64,000 bases of DNA from Akkermansiaceae bacterium (GCA_018402445.1 JAGYIT010000006.1:186001-250000), one strand, 5' to 3'; positions 43,798-53,012 are shown, counted from the stretch's first letter. Translations and numbers: made by a program. The notes: generated from the sequence alone by a model not told the origin.

Positions 43798-45153
43798 ATG
43801 CAATCCACCGCGCGACAGATCAGCGAAATCCTCGGCTCCCCGCTCCTTGGGACCGACGGTGACGTGCGCGCCGTCTTCACCGACACGCGCAAGCCCGTCG
43901 AAGGCGGCGCGTTCTTCTCGCTCCGGGGAGAAAATTTCAATGCCGACCTCTTCGCGGAAGCGGCTTTAAAAAGCGGTGCATCTGTCGCGATCGTGCACGA
44001 ATGGAGAAGCGGCGAGGTGCCTGAGGGCAAGGCGATCATCGAGGTGCCGGACACGTTGCTCGCCCTACAGCGGCTCGCGCATTGGTGGCGCAGCCAGCTC
44101 GACATTCCGGTGGTCTGCATCACCGGTTCGAACGGCAAGACATCGACCAAGGATTTCGCCACCGCCGTCCTCTCGCAAGGCTTCAATGTCAACGCGACGA
44201 AGGGCAATCTCAATAACCACATCGGCCTTCCTCTCACGGTGCTGGCTACGGAAAAGGAGCACACCGCCGCCATTTATGAGATCGGTATGAATCACGGCGG
44301 CGAGCTCTCACCGCTCTGCGAGATCTCCCGCCCGAAATTAGGGATCATCACGAACATCGGCACGGCCCACATCGAGTTCCTCGGCTCGCGCGAGGCCATC
44401 GCCGAGGAGAAAGGCACGCTGGCCCGCTACCTTCCTGAAGATGGCCTGCTGTTCACGCCCGCCGCTTGCGATTTCAACGAATACTTCCGCTCCCGCACCC
44501 GCGCTCGACTCGTGCCTGTCGGCAATGGACGCGGCATCGTCCGCGCCGAGAACATCCAGCCGCAGGCCGATGGCACGCGCTTCGATCTGGTCATCGACGG
44601 CGAGGAAACTCACGGCGTTTTTATCCCCGTGCTTGGCAAGCACATGGTCACCAACGCGCTGCTCGCCGCAGCCGTCGGCTGGAGGCTCGGCATCCCGGCG
44701 GATCGCATCGCGCTCGGCCTTTCTTCGGTGAAACTAACCACCGGTCGCTTGCGCCGGATCCAATGGGAGGGCATCACTCTGCTCGACGATACCTACAACG
44801 CGAACCCGGAATCCATGGAAGCGGCCATCGACACGCTTGCGGAAATGCAGGTTCCGGAGGGATCGCAGCGCATCATCGTCCTCGGGAAAATGGGCGAACT
44901 CGGAGCGCACGCCGAGGCCGCGCACGCGCGCATCGGCAAGCTCGCCACCGCGAAGGGGCTGCGCCTCATCGCCGTGGGCGAGGGCGCGGAAGGCATCGCC
45001 GAAGCCGGGCAAGCACCGCATTTCAACGATATCCACACCGCCGCCGATTGGCTGCTCGTAAACTCCCGCCCCGGTGATGTCATCCTCTTCAAGGGCAGTC
45101 GCACCGCAGCCATCGAAAAAGTCCTCCAAACCGCCTTTCCCGCCGCATGCTGA
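43798..45153 (+). CDS. murF: UDP-MurNAc-tripeptide--D-Ala-D-Ala ligase
   Basis: Adds D-Ala-D-Ala to the UDP-MurNAc tripeptide. The 451-aa length is typical. VCITGSNGKTSTKDFATAVL is the ATP loop, NATKGNLNNHIGLPLTVLA and YEIGMNHGGELSPLCEISRP are MurF-specific, and LLDDTYNANPESMEAAIDTL carries the conserved Asn. An overlap of 7 bp with mraY and 42 bp after murE place it within one operon. Confidence 0.96.
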   Translation: MQSTARQISEILGSPLLGTDGDVRAVFTDTRKPVEGGAFFSLRGENFNADLFAEAALKSGASVAIVHEWRSGEVPEGKAIIEVPDTLLALQRLAHWWRSQLDIPVVCITGSNGKTSTKDFATAVLSQGFNVNATKGNLNNHIGLPLTVLATEKEHTAAIYEIGMNHGGELSPLCEISRPKLGIITNIGTAHIEFLGSREAIAEEKGTLARYLPEDGLLFTPAACDFNEYFRSRTRARLVPVGNGRGIVRAENIQPQADGTRFDLVIDGEETHGVFIPVLGKHMVTNALLAAAVGWRLGIPADRIALGLSSVKLTTGRLRRIQWEGITLLDDTYNANPESMEAAIDTLAEMQVPEGSQRIIVLGKMGELGAHAEAAHARIGKLATAKGLRLIAVGEGAEGIAEAGQAPHFNDIHTAADWLLVNSRPGDVILFKGSRTAAIEKVLQTAFPAAC

Positions 45154-46364
45154 CCACTATTTACGATTTCTGGTATGCCGCCCTCCAGGCCGAGATCGCC
45201 GCAGGCGAAACGAACGGCTGGGCGCACACCTTCTCCTTCCTTAACCTTTTCCAATATGTCACCTTCCGCGCGGCCACGGCGGGGCTGCTGGCGTTCGCGA
45301 TCTCGATCCTGATCGGCCCGCGCATTATCCGGAAACTCATCTCACTCAAGGTCGGCCAGCCGATCCGCACCGCCGAGGAAGTCCACAAGCTCGCCGAACT
45401 CCACGGCGGGAAAATCGGAACCCCGACGATGGGCGGCGTGCTCATCATCGCCAGCGTGCTGATCTCCACCCTCATCTGCGCGCGCGTCTTCAACCCTTTC
45501 GTAGCGGTCTGCGCCGTAACCATGTGCGCCTGCGGGCTGCTCGGCTTCGTGGACGATTACACGAAGGTGAAAAAAAAGAACTCCGACGGGGTATCCAGCC
45601 GCACCAAGCTTTTCTGGCAGTTCGTCATCGCGCTCATCGCCGCCTGCTTCATCTATTTCAAAACGGAGATCTCCGGCTTCGGAGCCACCGCCGAGCAGGT
45701 CGCCAGCAACGCGGCCGGATACCGTCTCGGCGACATCAAGATCGGAGTCGGCGACATCTGTTTCCCGCTTTTCAAAACCCCTATCATTAGCCTTGGGATC
45801 CTAGTCATACCGTTCTTCGTGCTGATCATCGTTGGTTGCTCAAACGCGGTGAACCTCACCGATGGTCTCGATGGCCTCGCCACCGGCTGCACAATCTCGG
45901 TTGCGCTCAGCTACTCGATGCTCGCCTATCTGGCCGGCCACTTTTTCATGGCCACCGACTATCTCGTCATCCCGCACAACCGTTACATCGGCGAGCTGGC
46001 GGTCTTCATGATGGCGCTCGCTGGCGCGGCGTTCGGCTTTCTCTGGTTCAACTGCCATCCGGCGAAGGTTTTCATGGGCGACACCGGCTCGCTGGCCATC
46101 GGCGGCGCACTCGGCACCGCGGCGATCTGCGTGAAACAGGAACTGCTGCTCGTCATCATCGGCGGCGTGTTCGTCGCGGAGGCGCTTTCCGTTATGCTCC
46201 AGGTCGGCTCCTTCAAGCTGCGCAAGAAACGCATCTTCAAGATGGCCCCCATCCACCACCACTTCGAGCTGCTCGGCTGGCACGAGTCCCAGGTCATCAT
46301 CCGCTTCTGGATCCTTTCCATCATGCTCGCCCTCTTCGGGTTGGCTCTTCTCAAAATAGCCTGA
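45147..46364 (+). CDS. mraY: Phospho-MurNAc-pentapeptide transferase
   Basis: Inner-membrane enzyme that links the precursor to undecaprenyl phosphate, forming lipid I. A 405-aa protein with about ten helices. Conserved aspartates are in FVDDYTKVKKKNSDGVSSRT and NLTDGLDGLATG; FMGDTGSLAIGGALGTAAI and MAPIHHHFELLGWHESQVII carry the MraY-specific loops (HHHFE). Starts inside the end of murF and ends 4 bp before murD. Confidence 0.97.
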   Translation: MLTTIYDFWYAALQAEIAAGETNGWAHTFSFLNLFQYVTFRAATAGLLAFAISILIGPRIIRKLISLKVGQPIRTAEEVHKLAELHGGKIGTPTMGGVLIIASVLISTLICARVFNPFVAVCAVTMCACGLLGFVDDYTKVKKKNSDGVSSRTKLFWQFVIALIAACFIYFKTEISGFGATAEQVASNAAGYRLGDIKIGVGDICFPLFKTPIISLGILVIPFFVLIIVGCSNAVNLTDGLDGLATGCTISVALSYSMLAYLAGHFFMATDYLVIPHNRYIGELAVFMMALAGAAFGFLWFNCHPAKVFMGDTGSLAIGGALGTAAICVKQELLLVIIGGVFVAEALSVMLQVGSFKLRKKRIFKMAPIHHHFELLGWHESQVIIRFWILSIMLALFGLALLKIA

Positions 46365-46368
46365 AACC

Positions 46369-47688
46369 TTGAACCATCCCATCGACATCAAAGGCAAACG
46401 CGTCGCGGTTTTCGGAGCCGGGCGCTCCGGCCGCGCGGCCGCCGCGCTCGCCTCGCGCGAGGGTGCCTTCGTATCCGTGTGGGATCAGGGCGGCTCGGAC
46501 AAGTTCGGGAAACTGCCTGCGGGCATCGAGACACATCCGAACATGTCGCTCGCCGACGCGGAAAACTTTTCCACCGATCTCATCATCATAAGCCCGGGCA
46601 TCGACACCTGCTCGCCGCTGGTGCAGGCCTTCGCGGCGAAGGCGAAGATGATCGGCGAGACGGAGTTCGCAGCGCGCTACTACGCGGGCGGCATCATCGG
46701 CATCACAGGCACGAACGGCAAGACCACCACTACGGAACTCGTTTCCCTCATACTCAAGGAGGCCGGTCTCGGTGGCACGCCCTGCGGAAACTACGGTGCG
46801 CCATTGTCGGAGATCGTCCTTTCCCCCGAGGTGCCCGCCGCCGTCGCGCTGGAGCTTTCCTCCTTCCAGCTTGAGACCATCGAGGATCTCCGGCCCAAGG
46901 TTTCGATCTGGCTGAATTTCGCGCCCGACCACATGGATCGCTACCCCACCGTGGAGGCCTACAGGAACGCCAAGATGCGGATTTTTGAAAACCAAACCCC
47001 CGAGGATACCGTGGTAACGCGCTACGGCGAGGAATTCGGTGATCTCGTCCCGAACGTCATCACGTTCTCCACGGAAACGAGCGAAGCAGATTTCTTTTCC
47101 GACGGCTTTACGATCATGCAGGGCGGCAGGATACTCCTCGATCTTGAGGCGGAAACCTCCCTGCGCGGCCTGCACAACGCGGAGAACGCCATGGCTGCGA
47201 TGGCCGCGTGCATGGCCTACGGGATATCGCCGTCCATCATCCCCGCCGCGTTGCACGGCTACGCTCCTCCGCCACACCGCTGTGAGCTGATCCGTACCCT
47301 AGATGGGGTCGAATACCTCAACGACTCCAAGGCCACGAACCTCCACGCGCTGCAATGCGCATTGCGCTCACAGAACCGTCCCGTCGTCCTCATCGCGGGT
47401 GGGAAGAACAAGGGGCTCGATTACGCGCCGCTGCTTTCCATGCTCGGCCGTCAGGCAATTTTCGCCGTCACCTTCGGCCAGATCGCGCGGCCGCTGGCGA
47501 CGCTTTTCAATTCCGTCGTGCCGACCACCGCCGTCTCCACTCTGGTCGAAGCGATCCACACCGCACGCTCCCTCGCCCCGCGCGGATCGACGGTGCTGCT
47601 TTCTCCCGGAACCTCTTCCTTCGACCAATTCAACGGCTACGAGCAACGCGGCGACACCTTCCGCGATCTCGTCCACCAACTCAGCTAA
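46369..47688 (+). CDS. murD: UDP-MurNAc-L-alanine--D-glutamate ligase
   Basis: Adds D-glutamate to UDP-MurNAc-L-alanine. The 439-aa length fits. VAVFGAGRSGRAAAALASRE is the N-terminal UDP-binding fold, GIIGITGTNGKTTTTELVSL the ATP loop, ALELSSFQLETIEDLRPKVS the MurD-specific stretch, and YLNDSKATNLHALQCAL the C-terminal domain motif. The start is a TTG just after mraY; no in-frame ATG lies near enough to give the N-terminal fold. Confidence 0.96.
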   Translation: MNHPIDIKGKRVAVFGAGRSGRAAAALASREGAFVSVWDQGGSDKFGKLPAGIETHPNMSLADAENFSTDLIIISPGIDTCSPLVQAFAAKAKMIGETEFAARYYAGGIIGITGTNGKTTTTELVSLILKEAGLGGTPCGNYGAPLSEIVLSPEVPAAVALELSSFQLETIEDLRPKVSIWLNFAPDHMDRYPTVEAYRNAKMRIFENQTPEDTVVTRYGEEFGDLVPNVITFSTETSEADFFSDGFTIMQGGRILLDLEAETSLRGLHNAENAMAAMAACMAYGISPSIIPAALHGYAPPPHRCELIRTLDGVEYLNDSKATNLHALQCALRSQNRPVVLIAGGKNKGLDYAPLLSMLGRQAIFAVTFGQIARPLATLFNSVVPTTAVSTLVEAIHTARSLAPRGSTVLLSPGTSSFDQFNGYEQRGDTFRDLVHQLS

Positions 47689-47715
47689 ACCATCCCAACC
47701 GACCATCAGGACACC

Positions 47716-48513
47716 ATGAAAAACGAACGCATTCCCACCCGCCGCCAACCCGTCCGCAAGACCCTCTACGCGCGCCTGTTCAACAAGGCGAAGCCGAAAA
47801 AACAGCGCGCCGCCGCCGCACCCTCCGCCGATGACATGGACGAGGGCGGGATCAATATCTCCCGCTCGCTCACGATCATTTTCGCGATCCACATCGTGGC
47901 GATCGGCATGATCTTCATCCACAAGCAATACCTCTCCGGACGCACCGCCGCCCCTGAGAGCGGGGCTGCTGTGGCTACCGTCGAGAAAACGCCCGCCGCC
48001 GCCCCGAGCGCGCAGCGCAACGACCATCTCCCCGTTCTTAGCGGCGGCGATAAACCCTACATGGTGAAAAAAGGCGACAATTACGCGATCATCGCCACCA
48101 AGCACAACGTCGATGAAAGCGAACTCCGCGAGATGAACCGCGGCACGGATATCCGTGCGGGCGTCGTGCTCCGCATCCCGCAGCGCCAGCGCATCGTCGC
48201 CGAGATGCCGCCCGAACTCACCGCGATCCGCGATCAGGCAAGGCCCAGCGATTCCGACCTAGGCCTTGTGGAAATCCTGCCTCCCGTCGATGCGACGACC
48301 GCGCAGCTCATCCGCCCGGCCATCAGCGAGAACGGCGAGGTGATCCCGCGTGCGGAACCCGTCGCTTCCGGCCGCACCCATACCGTGAAATCCGGCGAGA
48401 ACATCTGGCGCATCTCGAACCAATACAAGGTCAGCCAGAAGGAACTCATGGCCATCAACAACATCACTGACCCGACCAAGCTGAAGATCGGCCAAACGCT
48501 TAAGCTTCCTTAA
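47716..48513 (+). CDS. LysM-domain membrane protein
   Basis: A 265-aa protein with a basic cytoplasmic N-terminus, one helix (LTIIFAIHIVAIGMIFIH) and a periplasmic part with two LysM units: PYMVKKGDNYAIIATKHNVD near 110-160 and HTVKSGENIWRISNQYKVSQ near 218-263. LysM binds glycan strands of peptidoglycan. Its place between murD and ftsW suggests a septal or wall-remodelling role; no catalytic domain is visible. Some Verrucomicrobia carry a LysM gene here (inference from pattern, not verified). Confidence 0.8.
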   Translation: MKNERIPTRRQPVRKTLYARLFNKAKPKKQRAAAAPSADDMDEGGINISRSLTIIFAIHIVAIGMIFIHKQYLSGRTAAPESGAAVATVEKTPAAAPSAQRNDHLPVLSGGDKPYMVKKGDNYAIIATKHNVDESELREMNRGTDIRAGVVLRIPQRQRIVAEMPPELTAIRDQARPSDSDLGLVEILPPVDATTAQLIRPAISENGEVIPRAEPVASGRTHTVKSGENIWRISNQYKVSQKELMAINNITDPTKLKIGQTLKLP

Positions 48514-48558
48514 CTTTCCTGTATCCCTGAGGGAAAATTTCCGATAGGTTCCCCACAA

Positions 48559-49707
48559 GTGCTTCGCCACAGTTCCACGCTCCTGATCATCGCCGTCGCC
48601 CTCCTTTGCGGACTCGGGCTGGTAATGCTGGCGAGCACCGGCGTCTGGGTTCGCGGGATGGAAAATCCCTACCACTTCGTCACCCGCCAGGCGATGATGG
48701 TTGGTCTAGGTTTGCTGGCCGCCTTCGGCATGGCGAAAATGCCCGGCGACTGGCTCCGCAAGCTCACGCCGGTCGCTTACGTGGGCAGTTGTGTCCTGCT
48801 CGCCCTCTGTTTCATGCCCGGCATCGGCATTGAAGAATACGGCTCGAAGCGCTGGATCAAGTTCCCTATCGTCGGCCAGTTCCAGCCCTCCGAGGCGGCG
48901 AAAATGGTCGTCGTCGTCGCGCTCGCCCTGTGGTTCACGCGCTGGCAGACGGAGGTGCATACTTTCTGGCGCGGCTTCGCCCTGCCTGGTTTGATCATCG
49001 CGATCCCCATCGGCCTGATCGCGGCGGAAACGGATGTGGGCACCGCTCTCTCGCTCGGCGTCGCGGCCGGTGCGGTGATGTTTTGCGTCGGCACCCGGCT
49101 GATCTATATGATTCCCACCGCCCTGGCAGGGATGGCCGGAGCGGCATGGTTCGTTTACAACAACCCGAACCGCTGGGGCCGCATCGAGGCATGGCTCGAT
49201 CTCGAAAACCCCATCCACCAGCTCGACCGGGGCATGCAGCAATGGCGCTCCCTCCTCGCCCTCGGCAACGGCGGCCCTTGGGGCGTCGGCCTCGGCAACG
49301 GAGTGGAGAAATTCGGCACGCTCACCTTCGCCCATATCGATTTCATCTTCCCCGTCATCGGCGAGGAACTCGGCCTGCCCGCCACACTCGGAGTCATCGT
49401 ATGTTATGTGCTGATCGCGGTCGGTGGCGTCGGGATCGCCCTCCAGGCGCGGCAGATCTTCGAGCGCTGCATCGCCCTCGGTCTCACCTGCATGATCGTC
49501 GTCCCCGCCATGGTGAACATCGGCGTCACCACCGCGGTCCTCCCCAACGATGGCCTCCCGCTCCCCTTCGTTAGCTACGGTGGCACCAGCCTCGTCTTCA
49601 GCCTCGCCGCCGTTGGCCTCCTCGTCGGTATCCACCGCCGCTCCCAGGTCGCCGTTGCCAAGGCTTTCCCACTCGGGAAGGAAGTGCGGCTGGCTGTGAG
49701 GCTGTAA
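48559..49707 (+). CDS. ftsW: FtsW, septal lipid II polymerase
   Basis: SEDS-family glycosyltransferase that polymerises lipid II at the septum with FtsI. The 382-aa protein has about ten helices. GSKRWIKFPIVGQFQPSEAA and ETDVGTALSLGVAAGAVMF are SEDS motifs, FIFPVIGEELGLPATLGVIV the catalytic-loop neighbourhood, and LPFVSYGGTSLVFSLAAVGL the C-terminal motif. Starts with GTG, 46 bp after the LysM gene. It is the last dcw gene in the window; no murG follows. Confidence 0.95.
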   Translation: MLRHSSTLLIIAVALLCGLGLVMLASTGVWVRGMENPYHFVTRQAMMVGLGLLAAFGMAKMPGDWLRKLTPVAYVGSCVLLALCFMPGIGIEEYGSKRWIKFPIVGQFQPSEAAKMVVVVALALWFTRWQTEVHTFWRGFALPGLIIAIPIGLIAAETDVGTALSLGVAAGAVMFCVGTRLIYMIPTALAGMAGAAWFVYNNPNRWGRIEAWLDLENPIHQLDRGMQQWRSLLALGNGGPWGVGLGNGVEKFGTLTFAHIDFIFPVIGEELGLPATLGVIVCYVLIAVGGVGIALQARQIFERCIALGLTCMIVVPAMVNIGVTTAVLPNDGLPLPFVSYGGTSLVFSLAAVGLLVGIHRRSQVAVAKAFPLGKEVRLAVRL

Positions 49708-49714
49708 GCCCTTG

Positions 49715-49835
49715 GACTGCGGCAGCCTGCTGTCCACGGCGGAGGACGAAGAAGTGAGCGCGGCGCAAGATGCCAATGCCGTCCGGTCACAGCAAGGCTG
49801 GATGACCGAAAGCGGCAGTAGGCTGCGGTTCGCAG
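49715..49835. repeat. Imperfect inverted repeat after ftsW
   Basis: GCAGCCTGCTG (49722-49732) and CAGTAGGCTGC (49816-49826) form inverted ends with one mismatch. Between them lies CTGTCCACGGCGGA (49730-49743), identical to 14 bp at 37714 before mraZ. A small palindromic element is likely. No transposase is nearby. Confidence 0.5.
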
Positions 49836-50024
49836 ACTAGACCAGCTGCCAAAAGTCCTTTCGTATTGGATTGTGGTGATTGCTAGCAGGAATTTGCTTT
49901 GTGCGGGAGGCCTTTGAAAGAGCCAATGGTCCGGATCGGAGGGCGGGGAAAAGGGGGTTGCCCCACGCGATTGTTTTTTTGCCGCATACGAATGCTTTTT
50001 TCCTCATGCGAATGCCACGGCAAT

Positions 50025-51237
50025 CTAGGTAGGGAGTAGGCTTTGAATGATCTGCTACCCGTGCGTGGGGGCTTTTGGGTGCGCGCGATCCTTCGCCGCT
50101 TTTGTTCATCAGCGAGCTGTTATGACGGGGTGCCTCGAACTTTCCGAGCCAAAGCTGTATCCCGCCTAAGAATACAAAAGCGGTGATTCTCACCGCAGTC
50201 AAAAGGCTCCGCCCCGCAACAGTGAGTCGATCCCTAGGTAGGGAGTAGGCTTTGAATGATCTGCTACCCGTGCGTGGGGGCTTTTGGGTGCGCGCGATCC
50301 TTCGCCGCTTTTGTTCATCAGCGAGCTGTTATGACGGGGTGCCTCGAACTTTCCGAGCCAAAGCTGTATCCCGCCTAAGAATACAAAAGCGGTGATTCTC
50401 ACCGCAGTCAAAAGGCTCCGCCCCGCATCAGTGAGTCGATCCCTAGGTAGGGAGTAGGCTTTGAATGATCTGCTACCCGTGCGTGGGGCTTTTGGGTGCG
50501 CGCGATCCTTCGCCGCTTTTGTTCATCAGCGAGCTGTTATGACGGGGTGCCTCGAACTTTCCGAGCCAAAGCTGTATCCCGCCTAAGAATACAAAGCGGT
50601 GATTCTCACCGCAGTCAAAGGCTCCGCCCGCATCCAGTGAGTCGATCCCTAGGTAGGGAGTAGGCTTTGAGATGATCTGCTACGTGCGTGAGGGCTATCA
50701 GCGAGCTGTTATGACGGGGTGCCTCGAACTTTCCGAGCCAAAGCTGTATCCCGCCTAAGAATACAAAAGCGGTGATTCTCACCGCAGTCAAAAGGCTCCG
50801 CCCCGCATCAGTGAGTCGATCCCTAGGTAGGGAGTAGGCTTTGAATGATCTGCTACCCGTGCGTGGGGCTTTGGGTGCGCGCGATCCTTCGCCGCTTTTG
50901 TTCATCAGCGAGCTGTTATGACGGGGTGCCTCGAACTTTCCGAGCCAAAGCTGTATCCCGCCTAAGAATACAAAAGCGGTGATTCTCACCGCAGTCAAAA
51001 GGCTCCGCCCCGCATCAGTGAGTCGATCCCTAGGTAGGGAGTAGGCTTTGAATGATCTGCTACCCGTGCGTGGGGCTTTTGGGTGCGCGCGATCCTTCGC
51101 CGCTTTTGTTCATCAGCGAGCTGTTATGACGGGGTGCCTCGAACTTTCCGAGCCAAAGCTGTATCCCGCCTAAGAATACAAAAGCGGTGATTCTCACCGC
51201 AGTCAAAAGGCTCCGCCCCGCATCAGTGAGTCGATCC
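50025..51237. repeat. Tandem array of six approximately 208-bp units
   Basis: Units begin with CTAGGTAGGGAGTAGGC at 50025, 50233, 50443, 50649, 50823 and 51030, and the array closes with CTAGGT at 51238. Spacings are 208, 210, 206, 174, 207 and 208 bp; the fourth unit has an internal deletion of about 33 bp. Each holds a perfect hairpin GCGGTGA-TTC-TCACCGC and a looser GGTAG...CTACC pair. A 70-codon minus-strand ORF occurs per unit with overlapping TTGA start/stop, but units differ by single bases in G, C, A or T runs that break it. Not CRISPR (unit too long, no spacers). Confidence 0.95.
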
Positions 51238-51305
51238 CTAGGTTGATCGGCCTGATGCGGATGCTATTGCCGCATGCGAGTGCATTATTTGGGGCGATGG
51301 GAGGA

Positions 51306-51401
51306 TTAGCGTTTTCTTCTGGCGAGTAATGTGTCGCCGGCGAGGAGGATGAGGATTGTAGAAGTGGGTTCGGGGACGGCGTTGTTTGGCATAAATCCCA
51401 T
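51306..51401 (-). pseudogene. Orphan PEP-CTERM sorting-signal fragment
   Basis: The minus frame reads NAVPEPTSTILILLAGDTLL and ends ARRKR, stop. This is the complete layout of a PEP-CTERM tail: VPEP, a hydrophobic helix and a basic end. Only about 30 codons remain upstream before no protein-like frame is left, so it is the end of a lost exported protein next to the tandem array. Missing from the ORF track because of length. Confidence 0.75.
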
Positions 51402-51521
51402 TTTTTGTAAGGGTTGTAGCGGATTGGGCTGATCAAAACATTGGTTTTGTGCAGCCATGTTGGCAAACGGTCTAAGGCATCCGCCGGGTGCGATATCCGG
51501 GAAAGTGTCTCTTGTGACGAT

Positions 51522-52352
51522 CTAGCGTCCGATCGAAACATAATCGAAGAGTCGCACCTCGCCGTAAAACACCGCGCAGGCGAGGATCGCCGGTTTCGAG
51601 AGGTTTTCCGTCGGTGCGAGCGTTTCCGCATCCACCAGTGAGAGGTAGTCGATCTTCGCAAACTCAGACCCGCCGATGATTTTCCCGGCCACGCGGAGCA
51701 TGGATTCGGCATCGCTTTCTCCAGCTGCGGCGAGCAGCGCTTGGTGGATGCGTGGGGCGTCGGCGCGCTGCGCGGTTGTGAGGCGGATGTTGCGCGAGGA
51801 CATCGCGAGGCCGTCGCTTTCCCGGATCGTGGGGTGAGGGATGATCTCCGTCTGCAGGTCAAGATCCCGCACCATGCGGCGGATCGCGGCTAGCTGCTGG
51901 AAATCCTTCTCGCCGAAGACGGCGGAGTTGCAGCCGGTGAGGAGGAAAAGTTTCAGCACTACTGTGCAAACCCCGTCGAAATGCCCGGGCCGCGCGGCTC
52001 CGCAAAGGTGGGTGGAGAGCGAGCTTTCCTTGACGGTTACGGAGTGGTCGGAGAAATACATCTCGCCGTCGTCTGGGATGAACACGCCATCGGCTCCGTG
52101 TGTTTCGCAGACTCCGAGATCGGCCGAGAGGGGGCGCGGATAGGCTGCGAGATCGCCCGCGCGGTCAAACTGGATGGGATTTACGAAAATAGAAACGAGC
52201 ACCGTGCCCTCTGTTCCGGCTTTTTCCTTGGCCAGAGAGATCAGCGAAGCATGGCCTTCATGCAGTGCACCCATCGTCGGCACAAGGATGATGGGACGGG
52301 ACGCTGCATCGAGGCGGGCGCGCAGTTCGGCTTTTGTTTTTGCGATCCACAT
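51522..52352 (-). CDS. panC: Pantothenate synthetase
   Basis: Joins pantoate and beta-alanine to pantothenate, using ATP. The 276-aa length is typical. IILVPTMGALHEGHASLISL holds the HIGH-like HxGH motif, VSIFVNPIQFDRAGDLAAYP the pantoate pocket, FGEKDFQQLAAIRRMVRDLD the KMSKS-like region and SSRNIRL the C-terminal nucleotide loop. Follows pgsA with a 3-bp gap. panB and panD are not seen. Confidence 0.96.
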   Translation of the reverse strand: MWIAKTKAELRARLDAASRPIILVPTMGALHEGHASLISLAKEKAGTEGTVLVSIFVNPIQFDRAGDLAAYPRPLSADLGVCETHGADGVFIPDDGEMYFSDHSVTVKESSLSTHLCGAARPGHFDGVCTVVLKLFLLTGCNSAVFGEKDFQQLAAIRRMVRDLDLQTEIIPHPTIRESDGLAMSSRNIRLTTAQRADAPRIHQALLAAAGESDAESMLRVAGKIIGGSEFAKIDYLSLVDAETLAPTENLSKPAILACAVFYGEVRLFDYVSIGR

Positions 52353-52355
52353 GAA

Positions 52356-52964
52356 TCAATCCCTCTCTCTTTCCGATTCCTGTTCCTCGCCTCCCGCTCC
52401 CCGCATGATCCGCATTCCCTGCCGGATGTATTGCGCCATGGAAAGCAGGATGAACACGGCGGCGAAGGCGCATGGATAGACAGGGGAAATCTCTGTCACT
52501 CGCAGCATCACCCAGCCTAGTACGACAAATAGAAAGAAAGTGCAGACTTTCCCCGTCCAATGCGGGCGGATCTTCACTTTTTTCCGGGCTGACCACATCA
52601 CGCGAATGCCCGCGAGGATCACGGAATCACGCAGCACGACGAGCGCCGCAAACCAGAGCGGGATGCGCCAGCCCTCCACTCCCCAATCAAAGAAAGTGAG
52701 GATCAGCAGCGCACTGAGCACCAGCGCCTTGTCGGCGATGGGATCGAGGAAAGCGCCGAGTTCCGAGACCTGATTGAAACGGCGCGCGATCCAGCCATCG
52801 ATCCCGTCCGTGACAGCAGCCGTCACAAACACCCAGAACGCCGCCCAGCGCAGTGTCTCGTTAGGCGTGCCCGCCGCCGTGCCGAGGCCGTAGCAGATGG
52901 CCAAGAAAGCGAACACCGGCACCAGCACAAGCCGGACGACGGTGAGTTTCGTGGCGAAGGTCAT
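52356..52964 (-). CDS. pgsA: CDP-diacylglycerol--glycerol-3-phosphate 3-phosphatidyltransferase
   Basis: Membrane enzyme of phosphatidylglycerol synthesis. A 202-aa protein with about five helices. The CDP-alcohol phosphotransferase motif D-G-x2-A-R-x8-G-x3-D-x3-D is complete in DGIDGWIARRFNQVSELGAF followed by LDPIADK. The start MTFATKLTVVRLVLVPVFAF fits the family (NxLTxxR). It is co-directional with panC. Confidence 0.92.
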   Translation of the reverse strand: MTFATKLTVVRLVLVPVFAFLAICYGLGTAAGTPNETLRWAAFWVFVTAAVTDGIDGWIARRFNQVSELGAFLDPIADKALVLSALLILTFFDWGVEGWRIPLWFAALVVLRDSVILAGIRVMWSARKKVKIRPHWTGKVCTFFLFVVLGWVMLRVTEISPVYPCAFAAVFILLSMAQYIRQGMRIMRGAGGEEQESERERD

Positions 52965-53012
52965 GCCGCGAGCCTAACAGCCTTATCGGGAAAGGGAATG
53001 CTGAATCGGCGG

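Noticed and set aside
42340-43803. 487-aa minus-strand ORF
   Set aside because: Antisense shadow of murE; low-complexity Gly/Val/Asp pattern typical of GC-rich shadows.
50199-50998. Minus-strand 70-aa and 127-aa ORFs in the tandem array
   Set aside because: The frame is broken by single-base run differences in several units, so I treat it as a by-product of the repeat, not as a confident gene.
50025-51237. CRISPR array
   Set aside because: Units are about 208 bp and contiguous, with no unique spacers and no cas genes.
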